64,000 nt of DNA from Ixodes scapularis (GCF_016920785.2 NW_024609846.1:84453816-84517815); one strand, 5' to 3'. Numbered from the stretch's first letter, positions 1 to 10,500 are shown. The notes: generated from the sequence alone by a model not told the origin. A program made the numbers and translations.

Positions 1-1841
1 TTGCAAGGATTTCCGCATCACTCACAAACCTCACAAATGACGCCGAGAAGTTCGAATGGGCCGAGAAGCAGCAGCAGGCATTCGACGAGCTGAAGCGACG
101 ACTGCAGACTCCTCCTGTTCTAGGACATTTCGATCAAATGCGGAAACCTAAATTCACACGGACGCAAGTAACGCTGGACTTGGCGCGGTACTGGTTCAAG
201 TGCAAGACGGCACCGAGCGAGTTATCGCCTACGTAAATCGACACTGTCCAAGGCGGAGAAAAATTACTCCACGACTGAGAAAGAATGCCTTGCTGTCGTC
301 TGGGCAATCACGAAGTTTCGTCCGTATTTGTACGGGAGCCCGTTCCGTGCAGTCACGGACCACCACTCGCTCTGCTGGCTTGCGAACCTCAAGGACCCGT
401 CAGGACGCCTCGCTCGATGGAGTCTACGACTACAAGAGTTCCACATGACTGTGGTCTACAAGTCAGGCCGCAAGCACAGCGACGCCGACTGCCTGTCCAG
501 AGCCCCCATCGAAACACCTTCCGGCAGCAGCAACGACGAAGACGACGAGTGCTTCCTAGGTGCAGTGAACACCGACGACATGTCACGACGTCAAAGAGAC
601 GATCCTGAGTTGCGCGCGCTAATCGAGCACCTCGAAGGACGAGGGGGTACTGTCCCCCGTGTCTTCTCGAGAGGCCTGCCGACTTTCGTCCTCCGACAAG
701 GTGTACTTTACAAGGAGAACTTCGGAGACAACAGCACACCATGGCTACTGGTAATCCCCACCGACCTTAGAGCGGAGATCTTCCAAGCCTGTCACGACGA
801 CCCGACGTCCGGACACCTTGGTTACAGCCGTACGCTGGCCCGAATTCGTGAAACGTATTACTGGCCCAAGCTGCCGAAGACCGTTCACTTCTACACACGG
901 TCCTGCCACGAGTGCCAGCGACGCAAGAAACCGCCGACGAAGCCGGCAGGTCTCCTGCATCCGATCGCTCCCCCGACCGTACCGTTCCAGCAGATCGGAA
1001 TGGATCTACTTGGTCCTTTCCCACCATCGACGCAAGGAAACAGATGGATTATTGTCGCCACAGATTATCTCACACGGTACGCCGAAACGAAAGCCCTTCC
1101 TGTAGGAACTGCTGTGGAAGTCGCCAAGTTCTTTATCGAATCCATCGTCCTCCGGCACGGCGCTCCCGAAGTTTTGATCTCAGACCGTGGATCATCGTTC
1201 ATGGCCCAGCTGACGCAAGAAATCCTTCGTCTTAGCCACATTAGCCATCGGCGTACAACGGCGTACACCCGCAGACCAACGGGCTGACGGAGAGGCTCAA
1301 CAAGACCATCGCCGACATGATCTCCATGTACGTCGACGTGGAGCACAACACATGGGACGAGGTGTTGCCGTACGTCACATTTGCCTACAACACGGCCGTG
1401 CAAGAGACCACCGGGGTGACACCCTTCCAACTGGTTCATGGTCGTAAAGTAACGACAATGCTGGACGCGATGTTACCCCACGAACCGGCTCTCGGCGGAA
1501 GCGACAACGCCCAGGTGGTTGCCCAACGGGCAGAAGAAGTCCGCCAGCTCGCCAGACACCGTATTCAAGCCCAACAACGTGTCGACACTGGCCGCTACAA
1601 CCTTCGTCGCCGGGACGTCCACTTCCAGCCCGGAGACAGGGTGTGGGTGTGGACACCGATCCGCCGCCGTGGTCTCAGTGAGAAACTCCTAAAGCGCTAC
1701 TTCGGACCCTACAAAGTACTTCGTCGACTCGGGGATCTGAACTACGAGGTGATGCCCGACGGAACACGGACTTCATCACGCCGCGCTCCACGACCGGAAG
1801 TCGTCCACGTCGTGCGCCTCAAGCCGTACTACGCGCGATAA
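1..1841 (+). pseudogene. Ty3/gypsy retrotransposon pol fragment (RNase H, integrase), frameshifted
   Basis: The 3' half of a gypsy-type pol running off the left edge. Readable parts are the RNase H end (DHHSLCWL, KHSDADCLSR, about nt 330-510), the integrase HHCC zinc-binding module (GHLGYSRTL, then SCHECQRRK, about nt 810-940), the integrase core (GMDLLGPFP and SDRGSSF, about nt 1000-1210) and a C-terminal DNA-binding region ending at the TAA near 1841. Single-base shifts near nt 240 and nt 1262, plus a disturbed stretch near nt 125-165, break the frame, so it is not functional. A polypurine tract and an LTR follow directly, which fixes the orientation and the 3' end of the element. Confidence 0.9.
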
Positions 1842-1971
1842 GACTGCGAACTGTGATCTTGTGCACCGCTTGATAGGATTGTGTTATAGCGAGCCTCCGT
1901 ATTTTCCCATTTTTTTGTTTGTTTCGCTCTGTTTTGTTGCCTTTTACGTGGCATCGAGACGATGCCTTTTT
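1842..1971 (+). other. Gypsy 3' untranslated segment between pol stop and polypurine tract
   Basis: About 130 bp without coding potential, AT-rich in the middle, leading into the polypurine tract. This is typical of the spacer before a 3' LTR. Confidence 0.5.
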
Positions 1972-1985
1972 AAAGGGGGGAGTAA
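1972..1985 (+). promoter_or_regulatory. Polypurine tract of the gypsy element
   Basis: AAAGGGGGGAGTAA lies immediately before the TG that opens the LTR. In Ty3/gypsy elements this tract primes plus-strand synthesis (family knowledge); here it marks the internal/LTR boundary. Confidence 0.8.
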
Positions 1986-2019
1986 TGCCACGCTCGTCAG
2001 CGAGCGACCGCGCGCGTGG
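1986..2019 (+). mobile_element. 5' part of gypsy LTR, cut by LINE insertion
   Basis: Starts TGCCACGC right after the polypurine tract and matches the first ~35 bp of the two solo LTRs at 40724 and 42304. It stops at the LINE boundary. The last 12 bp (CCGCGCGCGTGG) are repeated at 8418-8429, where the LTR resumes. Confidence 0.85.
2008..2019. repeat. Left target-site duplication of the L1-like LINE
   Basis: CCGCGCGCGTGG, identical to 8418-8429, directly flanks the LINE that begins at about 2020. Confidence 0.9.
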
Positions 2020-2061
2020 CCGCGGAGTGAGCGCCCGGCAGTCGAAGAGTGCAGACGCGCG

Positions 2062-3264
2062 ATGGCTCGCTCTGATAGCGAGGTCATAACGGCCGACGCC
2101 GGCCGCGGTGACAGGCATTTTTGCATCCCTGCCGACTACCGGATCGTGCTGCCGACGTTGCCGGTTGGAGACAAAGGAAAAAATCAAGTCTACCTTCACT
2201 GCGATGTGAACGCCAGGCCTATAAGGATCGTCGACTTCAAGGAGCCCTTGGAAAAAGCGGACCTTCGAAAGGATGTAGCAGGGCTAGGTGTGTGCCAAAT
2301 GGGACACGTGTGGCTCTGTAGCCTAAAAAGTGCGGCAGCGAAAGAACGACTGCTACAGCTTGGCCGGCTCACGGTGAAGGGAAAGCTGTGCATCCCCGTA
2401 GACCCCAACCGGCAGGAAGTTCGGGCCAAGTTACATTGGGTCCCGTTCGACGTATCCAACGACACTCTCCGGAAGGCACTGGAAGAGTACGGCACAGTTC
2501 ACGAGGTGACCAAAGAGAAGTGGCGAGTGGAAGGCTTTGAAGACATCGAGTCGACCACCAGGATTGCTAAACTGACACTCAAGGAAGGCAAGACGCCGGA
2601 GAACCTACCTCATCAGCTAAGGCTTCAGGGGGGCACGATCCTCGTTGTCGTACCCGGGCGGGCGCCGTTATGCCTGCGGTGCCGAAGGCAAGGACATATA
2701 CGACGCGATTGCCGTGTACCTCGGTGCGGGCATTGCCGTGGCTTCGGACATGTGGCCCAAGACTGTGCACGCACGTACGCGAGTGCTGTAGTCAGCCGAG
2801 CGAGCGACGAGGGATGCGACCTCATCATGGATGAAGCGGAAGCAGAGGAGGCCGCAACATCGTCGACGCCATTTGAAAGGGCACAGCAAGAAAAGGCGAC
2901 AGTCGAAGGTCAAGACAACAAGAGAGCGGAGGCGACAGTCCGAGACGAAAAGCGCACGGTGACGGCTCCTGAAGCCAACGAAAACGAGGGGCAGGCGACA
3001 ACGCCTGGAAAACCTTCACCGGATGAAGTGGCGGTGACGGCGATGGGGAGCACCGGCACCGAGTCGGCAGCCATCGAGTGTGAGCCAGCCATGGAACTGG
3101 ATCCCTCAAAGGTGAAACGGCGACTGGCCGACGAGTCTCCGAAAAACGGCGCACCGGTACAGCAGTGGTCTGAGGGGGAGTTTCAGCTGATAGGTAAAAA
3201 AGGTCGCTACGTCAGCAAACTGCGGTCCTCGTCGCTGACCCGCGACGGGGGTCTGTCGCAGTGA
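2062..3264 (+). CDS. LINE ORF1 (gag-like, two CCHC zinc knuckles)
   Basis: The open frame gives 400 residues from ATG 2062 (MARSDSEVITAD). This start was chosen because the LINE itself begins at about 2020; the frame extends farther upstream only into the LTR. Two zinc knuckles of the form C-x2-C-x4-H-x4-C sit at about residues 200-235 (CLRCRRQGHIRRDC and CGHCRGFGHVAQDC), preceded by an RRM-like nucleic-acid region and followed by an acidic, low-complexity tail. ORF1 proteins of this type bind the LINE RNA in a ribonucleoprotein particle (family knowledge). The frame is intact. Confidence 0.85.
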   Translation: MARSDSEVITADAGRGDRHFCIPADYRIVLPTLPVGDKGKNQVYLHCDVNARPIRIVDFKEPLEKADLRKDVAGLGVCQMGHVWLCSLKSAAAKERLLQLGRLTVKGKLCIPVDPNRQEVRAKLHWVPFDVSNDTLRKALEEYGTVHEVTKEKWRVEGFEDIESTTRIAKLTLKEGKTPENLPHQLRLQGGTILVVVPGRAPLCLRCRRQGHIRRDCRVPRCGHCRGFGHVAQDCARTYASAVVSRASDEGCDLIMDEAEAEEAATSSTPFERAQQEKATVEGQDNKRAEATVRDEKRTVTAPEANENEGQATTPGKPSPDEVAVTAMGSTGTESAAIECEPAMELDPSKVKRRLADESPKNGAPVQQWSEGEFQLIGKKGRYVSKLRSSSLTRDGGLSQ

Positions 3265-3372
3265 GTAGTGACCCTGGTATAATATGACGCAAAGGGTAAC
3301 CGCCGGAAGCTGGGTCTGACACTATAAAAAAAAAAACGGCACAACTAGCGTCTGGTTTGCGCATAGGGACCC
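3265..3372 (+). other. LINE inter-ORF spacer and displaced start of ORF2
   Basis: After the ORF1 stop there is an A-rich spacer (AAAAAAAAAACGG near 3328-3340). A short coding stretch ending in RIGT at 3361-3372 is in frame with LNVRGL just beyond the MITE at 3946-3963. So the N-terminus of the ORF2 endonuclease lies here, cut off by the insertion. The expected ATG appears as ACG. Confidence 0.65.
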
Positions 3373-3949
3373 TTAAAGGGGTACTCCGCCGATTTTTGAG
3401 CTACCTCAACTAACTATATTTTCTGACTCCCCGGCCTTTACCCTTTCTGGTATGCTATTTAGTATCGTGAAATTCATGATAGTTATTGCGAAATCGGCAA
3501 ATGAAAATCATGCAAAAACAAACATTCAAATATACCCGCCCTTTTCAGGGCCGTGACGTCATTGGAAGGTCAGCTTGCCAGTCGGGCGAGCAGTCTAAAA
3601 AATAGAATATGTCAATCATTTGTTCCGTGATGGAGCGCGGGGACTAGAGCGAGCTTCCAAAGCATTCATTTGACACCATGAAACTGCTTCAAATCAGTTG
3701 GGAACAAATTCTACAGTCCAAAGAGTGAACCCCTGCACTTCCAATGACGTCACTTTTCCATTGTTGCCAGTAGAGACTTTCAGTTTGAAAAACACGGTGA
3801 GGACCAAAATTGTAAATTCAATAACTTCGTGAAAAAAAATTATTTTGACCTAATATTTGGGATACTATTTTGGCGATGTTGTTTGGCGAGTTTAGCAAAA
3901 TTTCAAGCAAATCGGGGACCATGAAGAAATCGGCGGAGTTCCCCTTTAA
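3373..3949. mobile_element. TTAA-flanked MITE (family 1) inside LINE ORF2
   Basis: TTAA at 3373-3376 and 3946-3949 flanks terminal inverted repeats AGGGGTACTCCGCCGAT and its near-complement ATCGGCGGAGTTCCCCT. About 570 bp, AT-rich, no transposase. The TTAA duplication is characteristic of piggyBac-type transposition, but the TIR sequence was not matched to a known family. Related ends occur at 15599-15619, 57289, 57715, 62929 and 63717. Confidence 0.85.
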
Positions 3950-6714
3950 CGTTAGGGGACTTGCGGCACGCCGCCGACAGTGCACCAGCTGAGTCGCCTT
4001 CTCTTAGAGAAGGACCTAGACGTTTTGGCGGTTCAGGAGACGAAGGTTGAAAGTGAGAGTCGGACCGAGTTCCTGGTAAAACCGTTTACGTCGAGGTATA
4101 ATGTCTGCGTCAGCCATGCTGTAGGTAAATCTGGAGGATGTTGTCTGTTCTTGAGGAGAGCTGCTGGGCTCATCGAAGAGAACGTTGTATCGTGTGAATC
4201 GGGAAGGCTTGTTCTCTGCGATTTTGTTTTCCTAAATCAAAAGTGGAGGGTTATGTGCATTTATGCGCCAAACGTGGAAAGTGAGCGACGCGCCTTTTTT
4301 GAATATATCGACAGATTTGTAATTAGTGACCGATTTACAATACTGATGGGAGACTTTAATTGTGTTTGTATGCCAGAAGACCGGACAAATCAAAGACGAA
4401 ATAGTGATAGGTCTAGCGAAGTTTTAAATCAGTTGATTCAAGATAAGGGGCTCGAAGACCTGGCACCCTGCATAACACCGGGACATTGGGTCCTTTACAC
4501 GCACCACCAAGGCAGAGGTCATGCCAGGCTTGACAGGGTATATGTTTCAGCGGATTTAGTACCCCAATGTAACGATTTCGCGGTCAGTCATGTCTCGTTT
4601 AGCGATCACAGTTTGGTGAGTTTTACCTTGGGTCAGCGTAAAAAACAAACTAGCTTTTCGTGGGAGTTGTGGAAGTTAAACGCAAAGCTCCTCGAGGACC
4701 AAGAATTGACAGGGAAAATCGAAACTAAGCTAGGCAGACTAGAAGACGTTTCGGAAAATAGCATATGTGAGGAATGGGAGCTATTTAAACAGCAAGTGAA
4801 GATTGACGCGATTGAACGAGCGACTAACATTAAGCGGGAAGAGCGAAGGGTAGAAAACGGTCTTCGACAGGATTTACAAAGGCTTTATGTAGAGGAAGAG
4901 AGAACGCCAGGAGCCTTCAAAGACGACATAAGCACTATCAAGGCTAAGCTTGAAAAAATAGATGAAGACAGATATAAAGGGGCAATCGTTCGTGCCCGTG
5001 CGATGAACTTGATTGTCGGGGAAACGCCCACAAAAAGGGCACTTGCGTTGGAAAAAAAGTATGCTAGCGGGAACCGGATTGAAGAAATAGAGTACAGAGG
5101 CGCAGTAACTCGAGATCAGGACAGTATTCAGCATGCTTTTGTGGAGTTTTATACACATTTGTTTGAAAAGAAAATACCAAAAGAAAAGGGGTTTGATACG
5201 GAATTTCTGCCAAGTCAGCCGAAGCTAGATAGCGATACTACGACGTTTTTAGAAGATCCGATTAGTTTATCAGAGGTCGAAAAAGCGATAGATGACCTAA
5301 GCGTAGGCAAGTCACCGGGACCGGATGGTTTGAGCACGGCCTTCTATGAGAAGTTTAAACAGCGAATTGCACCGGTTCTACATAGAGTTTTTTCTCAGTC
5401 CTATCAGAAAAAAGAATTACCACTTTCTTTCTTGTGCACGCACACGGTCTTGATACCTAAGTGTAATGACGCCGATAAGCTCCGTAGTACTAGTAATTAC
5501 AGACCAATTACCCTGGCCAACGTTGACTATAAAGTGCTAATGAAGGTTTTAGCCAGTAGATTGCAGCATGTTATATGGAAAATCGTAGGGCCGCACCAAA
5601 CCTGTGGGATAAAGGGTCGTAGCATTGGCACAAACATACACATTACGCGAAGTGTTCTAGAGGTCTGTGACGCGGAATATCGGAAAGCAGCTATACTTCA
5701 GATAGATCTTGAAAAAGCATTTGATCGGGTGTGCCATGATGTTCTGTTTACCATTTTACAACATGTGGGAGTTGGATCTGTGCTGCTGGAGGGGGTAAGG
5801 ATGGCATATGTAAACTGCAAAACTAAACTAGTAATTAATAAAACAGTTAGTACGGGGATTAACGTCCGCTCTTCAGTACGGCAGGGATGTCCCTTATCAC
5901 CCTTGCTTTTCGCAATCTACCTAGAGCCCTTTTGCCGCTGTGTCATTCAATCTCAAGACATTAGGGGTTTTACACTACAGGACTGTGACATTAAAATATT
6001 GGCATACGCAGACGATGTTGCCATTTTTTGTTCGGACCCTCAAAGTGTGTTAAAAGCTGTTGAATTGACCAAAAGGTTTTGTGAGGTCACTGCCTGCGCG
6101 GTGAATTGGTCAAAGTGCGTAGGGTTATGGCATGGTGAGTGGACGACTGCTCCAGTTGTTTTTGGGAATGTTCACTGGTCACGGACGCCATCAAAGTACC
6201 TAGGTGTTCCTCTGGAACAGTACCGTGAGCCCACAGATTACTGGCGAGAAGAAGTAGCTAAACTTAAGTCCACTGCCGAGAGGTGGGTACGGAGGGATTT
6301 ATCCATTTTCGCGAGAGCGACTGTGTGCAATGTGTTTCTTCTGTCCAAACTGTGGTATGTCCTCCAAGTGCTGCAGTGTTCGAGAATCAACATTCAGCGG
6401 ATTCACCGTGTATTTGCAGTGTTTATTTGGGCATCCCAATCGGAGCGAAATCGCCGTACCAATCTTTTTTTTAAGCCCAAAGCGGGGGGTGTCGGACTGT
6501 GCCACGTATTTGTCCGACAACTCGTCTCACGCTTTATGTTTATCCGTGACCAGCGTGATCCTTTTCTTCGAACCGTTATTCAGACAAGACTGTTTGACGT
6601 TTTACCGGGATTTGTTGTTTCGTCCTGCCGGGTACGTTGCGGACCTCTGTCGGGTTTTTTGCGCGAAGTTGTATCTGCCTGCCGTTTTCTGTTCGTTCGT
6701 TTTTCTATGAACTA
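3950..6714 (+). pseudogene. LINE ORF2, main part (endonuclease and reverse transcriptase)
   Basis: Open from about 3980 to the Tigger insertion. Endonuclease motifs are VQETK (about nt 4032), MGDFNC (about 4345) and SDHSLVSF (about 4603). Reverse-transcriptase motifs are SPGPDGLS (about 5315), QIDLEKAFDRV (about 5700), RQGCPLSPLLF (about 5880) and AYADDVAIF (about 6003), so the catalytic aspartates are present. The N-terminus lies upstream of the MITE, and a one-base difference near 3980 shifts its frame. The C-terminus resumes at 7689. The enzyme nicks target DNA and primes reverse transcription of the LINE RNA (family knowledge). Confidence 0.9.
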
Positions 6715-6925
6715 CAGTGCAGTCCACTTATAACGATATTGAGAAAACCGCAAAATCCAATCGTTATAGCCGATTATCGTTATATCTGGACCGACAAAAA
6801 AAAACACAAAGAGAAGTTACTTACGGGCGATGAGTGAATCAGGTCGTACAACGCGAGCCGAGGCAAAGAAAACCGAAGGCTTTATTAAAAGGTACGAAAA
6901 TGACTATAAAATAATTTAAGCATGC

Positions 6926-7228
6926 TTAAAAAAGTCGGAAATTTGCGCTTGCTTGAGCTGAAGTTTGACAATTGCCGTGTGTGCCAGCGGTCAGACGACC
7001 AGTGGTCAGACAAGTGCCAGCGGTCACGACGACCAGCTTTCGCTGGTCGTCGTGACCGCTGGTGCCAGCCTTCTTCAAGACATCTCCAGCCTTGATGATT
7101 GTAGAAATCGTTGATTGAGACAGCTCGTATCTTTTTGCGAGGCTACCAACCTTGAATCCTTGTCGGAAATCCCGGTGAATTCGCTGCTTCACCTCCAGAG
7201 ATATCGCTTTGCGCTTAGTCGGCGCCAT
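6926..7228 (-). pseudogene. Truncated Tigger transposase (CENP-B-type HTH remnant)
   Basis: The first ~55 codons (MAPTKRKAISLEVKQRI, then LAKRYELSQSTIS) match the N-terminal helix-turn-helix shared by pogo/Tigger transposases and CENP-B. That module binds the transposon ends. After about residue 55 the frame runs into an unrelated hairpin-rich sequence; there is no DDE catalytic domain, so it is a remnant. The start ATG is at 7226-7228 on the minus strand. Confidence 0.8.
7017..7062. repeat. Perfect 20-bp stem hairpin inside the Tigger element
   Basis: CCAGCGGTCACGACGACCAG (7017-7036), a CTTTCG loop, then the exact reverse complement (7043-7062). A partial direct copy of the arm precedes it at about 6985-7010. 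Confidence 0.9.
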
Positions 7229-7688
7229 TTTTACCTCACGAACGTACGAACGTGCGGAAACGGGGGAAAACTAGGAAGCGTTGCGCGGCGGCGGCCAAGC
7301 AAGCTCTTTCTCTCCTCCCTTCAGCGATTGCGATGACGATAGCACTTAGTTCCGAAGGATGAGGCTGAACTTTTTAAATCGGGCGGCGCCTCGCGTCACC
7401 TAGCGGATCTTTCCACGCCGACCGGTTTTTGATATTTTTACTAGTTTTCATGTCGTTCGCTTCAAGTATTTTAATTTTTCTCAAATTTCCAGGCAAATTT
7501 TTCGTGATAAGCACCTTCCGGGCGGCCAGAATTCTATCGTTGTATCCGATATGTCGCCGATAATTCTATCGTTATATATGGTTTATTTTTACATAGGGGC
7601 GATGGGAGAATTGACAAATCTAAAAAATTTGATCGCTATAAGCGATATATCGTTATATCTGGTATCGTTATAAGTGGATTACACTGTA

Positions 7689-8265
7689 TTTGTCTAGTGT
7701 ATCACGCAAACATTTGACGCGTGACCTAGTGGCTACGTTGTTGCCCATGCCAACGTATAGGGCCATAGGCCCTGGAGCCCCAGGAGATGATGTGTTACAG
7801 CGAGTCAAGAACGCCATGGTACCAGCGGCGGTTAAAACTTTCTTTTTTAAATTACACAGCGAAACGTTGCCAGTAAAGACTTTTTTGGAGGCTAAGGGCA
7901 TGAACCTCTACTGGTCGGTAAATTGTATTTTGTGCAAACAACCGGAGAGCATCGAACATGTCTTTTTGGGATGCTGGGATGCTCTTCTTTTTTGGGACGT
8001 GCTTCAGCGCACCCTGTCACCTCAAGGAACCCGGTTCCTACCAATAGAACGTGAACCTGTGCCCTACGACATAATCATGCTCCTGGGGCTCCACGGCATA
8101 TGGAAGAGCAGAATGGCGGTGCGGCATGCTGATGTTGACGCACGCAACCCCCGAGAGTACTTCATTGAAACTATCAAATGGTTAAGAGAATGTTATAAAA
8201 AGATAAATACTGATGTGGAATGGTTACCAGTTCTGGACGATTTGGCCGTGCTTAAAACCGTTTAA
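7689..8265 (+). pseudogene. LINE ORF2, C-terminal part after the Tigger insertion
   Basis: Continues ORF2 in the same frame once the Tigger and one TA are removed (LSSVSRKHLTRDL onward). It contains the C-terminal cysteine/histidine motif found in many LINE ORF2 proteins: CILCKQPESIEHVFLGC, C-x2-C-x7-H-x4-C, at about nt 7926-7976. It ends at TAA 8263-8265, followed by a ~130-bp 3' untranslated region and the A tail. No internal stop. Confidence 0.88.
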
Positions 8266-8417
8266 ATTAATCATCGCAACGACCTTCAGCCAAGCCTGGC
8301 TGATAGGCTTTTAACCCCTCCATGTTAAGCAATTTCTGCTGTTTTCGGGGCACCTTATTTTTATCAATATGTGTATCATATGTAACCTGGCAATAAAAAA
8401 AAAAAAAAAAAAAAAAA
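8266..8417 (+). other. LINE 3' untranslated region and poly-A tail
   Basis: Non-coding tail ending CTGGCAATAAAAA merging into ~22 As, directly followed by the right target duplication. Confidence 0.85.
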
Positions 8418-8575
8418 CCGCGCGCGTGGTTGCGTGGTTACCGTGCTTGACTGTCGTGCAGAAAGTCTGGGTTCGATTCCAGTCAGTGGAATGCTCTTTT
8501 ATTTGTTCTTTCATTGCGAGTTCGAGAACATTCTTGTCAGATCGAGTTCTGAATGTTCCAGTTGCCGAACAATCT
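8418..8575 (+). mobile_element. Gypsy LTR, continuation after the LINE, with tRNA-like segment
   Basis: Starts with the 12-bp duplication (8418-8429) and continues the LTR that begins at 1986. It contains a B-box exactly matching the pol III consensus (GGTTCGATTCC, 8470-8480) and a near A-box, then the stretch ending GAACAATCTAGG that aligns with the solo LTRs. The remaining ~200 bp of a full LTR are not recognisable, so this copy is truncated or diverged. Confidence 0.8.
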
Positions 8576-8613
8576 AGGTCGGTACACATCAGCGCAGCGA
8601 TGTGTACCGACCT
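8566..8613. repeat. Inverted repeat at the broken LTR end
   Basis: GGTCGGTACACATC and its exact complement GATGTGTACCGACC are separated by 8 bp. It sits where the LTR similarity stops. Confidence 0.8.
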
Positions 8614-9215
8614 GGGACCGGACATTGCGGAGTAATGTTTTAGGCTGTTAAGTTGTACTAATTACCTATGAAAGTATTGTTTTGTACCCACTAACTTAGT
8701 GTAATTGTAGCATCTTCTAGGGAAGGGGTAATGCAGTGTTTGTGTCCTGATAAACAAATAGCTAACACATTGCCACGTTACGTTATGTTACAAAGCCGCC
8801 CCTTTCCCTCTCGCTCTTTCTCTCTCTCGGACGGCCCACTTCTAACACACAACACAAATCCCTTTAAATAATCAAGGATTCGCAAACACGGTTTATCGTC
8901 TATGAAATAAGACTTCGAAAACAGCAAGGGACGAGCGCCCGCACGCCAAACTAAAATGCACATTGATGACAATGCGTCATTCATTCTTTAGTATAATTAT
9001 GCTTTACTTTAGGGTTGAGTAGATGACAGTTTGATTTTTTTATTACTTTGTATACGAGACAGGATCGGTGGCTAATTAACATGCTTCCTTACAACTACAT
9101 TTTTCCGTCGCAACAGATCCGAGAGTGCTCCTTCCAGTTTACCAAGGCTGTTAACGCAAGGCGGGACAAGCTGAGCGTCAAGACTCTCTGCGGGGATACC
9201 CTTGAGGTTCAAGCA
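8614..9215. other. Gene-free stretch before the MULE remnant
   Basis: AT-rich sequence with a TC-rich run (8800-8830). No coding exon, repeat or RNA gene could be recognised. Confidence 0.4.
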
Positions 9216-9734
9216 TGATTCACAAGAGTGAGGCACCTCCCTTTCGTTCCGGATGCGTTCCGCTTGGAATGTGCCACCGACTTGCTCTCAGACAAGCCAA
9301 ACCTTCAGCCGCTGAACGCTGCGTGCCTGAACCAATTCGAGAGGTACTTAAGAGTGTTTTGGTTTACCAACAGCCTGCTCAGGGACACCTGGGGGCAATT
9401 TGCCAAGCGAGGTGCCAGGACAACAAACAACGTGGAGGGCAGGCACAACGGTCTGCATAGCGCCTGTCAAGCAGACATCCCGACCTGGGCAGAGTTTCTG
9501 CAATTCCTGAAGTCGGTTCAGCGTGCAGCGCAAAACAGGAGTCAAGCCCTACTGCTTGAACCTCTGGCCATGGCTCAACCGGAATCCCACGCCATCCAAA
9601 CCAGCAGCAGCAGACTGCACCAGGAAATGGATGCCTTCGCATCTTTTATCGGCTGTCACCCGCCCACGCTTGTTGATGTCCGTAATTACATCGACAGAAT
9701 TGCCAGCATTGGCGCGCTCCCAGTCTCACATTGA
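9216..9734 (+). pseudogene. MULE-type transposase, C-terminal remnant
   Basis: The frame from 9228 to the TGA at 9732-9734 (168 codons) contains RHLPFVPDAF, FERYLRVFW, DTWGQFAKRGARTTNNVEGR and HNGLHSAC. The (R)TNNxVEGxHN signature is typical of the region after the catalytic domain of Mutator-like (MULE) transposases in animals. The catalytic DDE part and zinc finger are absent. An in-frame TGA at 9216-9218 lies just upstream, so this is a relic of a longer gene or a lone exon. No terminal inverted repeats were found nearby. Confidence 0.72.
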
Positions 9735-10024
9735 GCTGAGTAACGGCGCTTGAAAAGGCGACACTAGTTTTGCATGCGTGAATTGAACAGACTTGTATTG
9801 AACAACGTGTCGTTTTCAATCCGTTCTATGGTGTATACACGCAGCATGGTGTGCTGCTTACGTTAGGAATACTTATTATGAAAGCTCTTGCAACCCCGTT
9901 TAATGTTGCTTATATAAAGTATGATCGAGATATGTATGAATGGCAGCGCGCGAAAAACTGCGGGAGGCACAGAATGCGCCGACCCCTGTCCCAGGTCTTC
10001 AGACTAATGTCACTAGCAGTGACC
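9735..10024. other. Gene-free stretch after the MULE remnant
   Basis: AT-rich; nothing recognisable beyond short simple sequence. Confidence 0.4.
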
Positions 10025-10404
10025 TTAAAGGCCCGTTCACACCTCTTAAAACTGGGTTCCTTGAAACCTATCGCAACGAGAGGACACACTGGCGCCATCA
10101 ATTGCGTAGCAATGTAAACTTGGCAGTCCGGCATATTTTCTATTTCTCTCGGGCATTATCCTTTCTTTCTTGGCTCGAAAACATTTTGTCAACCTTATAA
10201 ACGAGCCTTCCTTATAGGTATTTCGCACATTTTACCTCGGAGATCCCGCAAAACCTTCACTCTTGTGAAATGCAGTTCCAGAGTCACTGCATAGATGGCG
10301 CCAGCGTGCCAGTGTGTTTCTCGCTTTAAGAAATTTTAAGTGGCTTCAACAAGTCTCGTCTCTCTCGGTCGTACTCGGTTGCAAGGCTGTGAACGGGCCT
10401 TAAT
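10025..10404. mobile_element. Harbinger-like MITE
   Basis: Ends AAGGCCCGTTCACACC and TGTGAACGGGCCTTAA are inverted repeats set in TTA/TAA sequence. GGCCCGTTCACAC-type ends with a three-base TWA target are characteristic of PIF/Harbinger elements (family knowledge). About 375 bp, no transposase. Confidence 0.65.
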
Positions 10405-10500
10405 TCGGACTGGGGTACAGTCACATGTGCTCTTTATCGAGGGAGCTAGCGAAGCTAGGATTGCAGCGATCAAAGTATGCGGTGCCGAATCTGAAGCATG

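Larger units (their letters stand above)
6715..7686 (-). mobile_element. Tigger/pogo-like DNA transposon, non-autonomous
   Basis: Flanked by TA (6713-6714 and 7687-7688). Terminal inverted repeats begin CAGTGCAGTCCACTTATAAC on the left and end TTATAAGTGGATTACACTG on the right, followed by further TATAACGAT-type subterminal repeats. The minus strand keeps the start of a pogo/Tigger transposase (see 6926-7228), but the catalytic part is missing. Joining the LINE across one TA restores the ORF2 frame exactly, so this is a clean cut-and-paste insertion. Confidence 0.9.
2020..8417 (+). mobile_element. Near-complete L1-like LINE (two ORFs, poly-A tail)
   Basis: Bounded by a 12-bp target duplication (2008-2019 and 8418-8429) and ending in AATAAA merged with a ~22-nt A tail (8396-8417). 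It holds a gag-like ORF1 with two zinc knuckles and an ORF2 with endonuclease, reverse transcriptase and a C-terminal cysteine/histidine motif. Two later DNA transposons sit inside it: a TTAA MITE (3377-3945) and a Tigger-like element (6715-7686). Apart from these and a small indel near 3980, the frames are open, so the copy was young when hit. The L1/Tx1-type assignment rests on the two-ORF layout and RT motifs and is moderately certain. Confidence 0.88.

Noticed and set aside
8430..8480. tRNA gene
   Set aside because: A- and B-box are present or near, but the acceptor stem does not close and the segment is part of the gypsy LTR.
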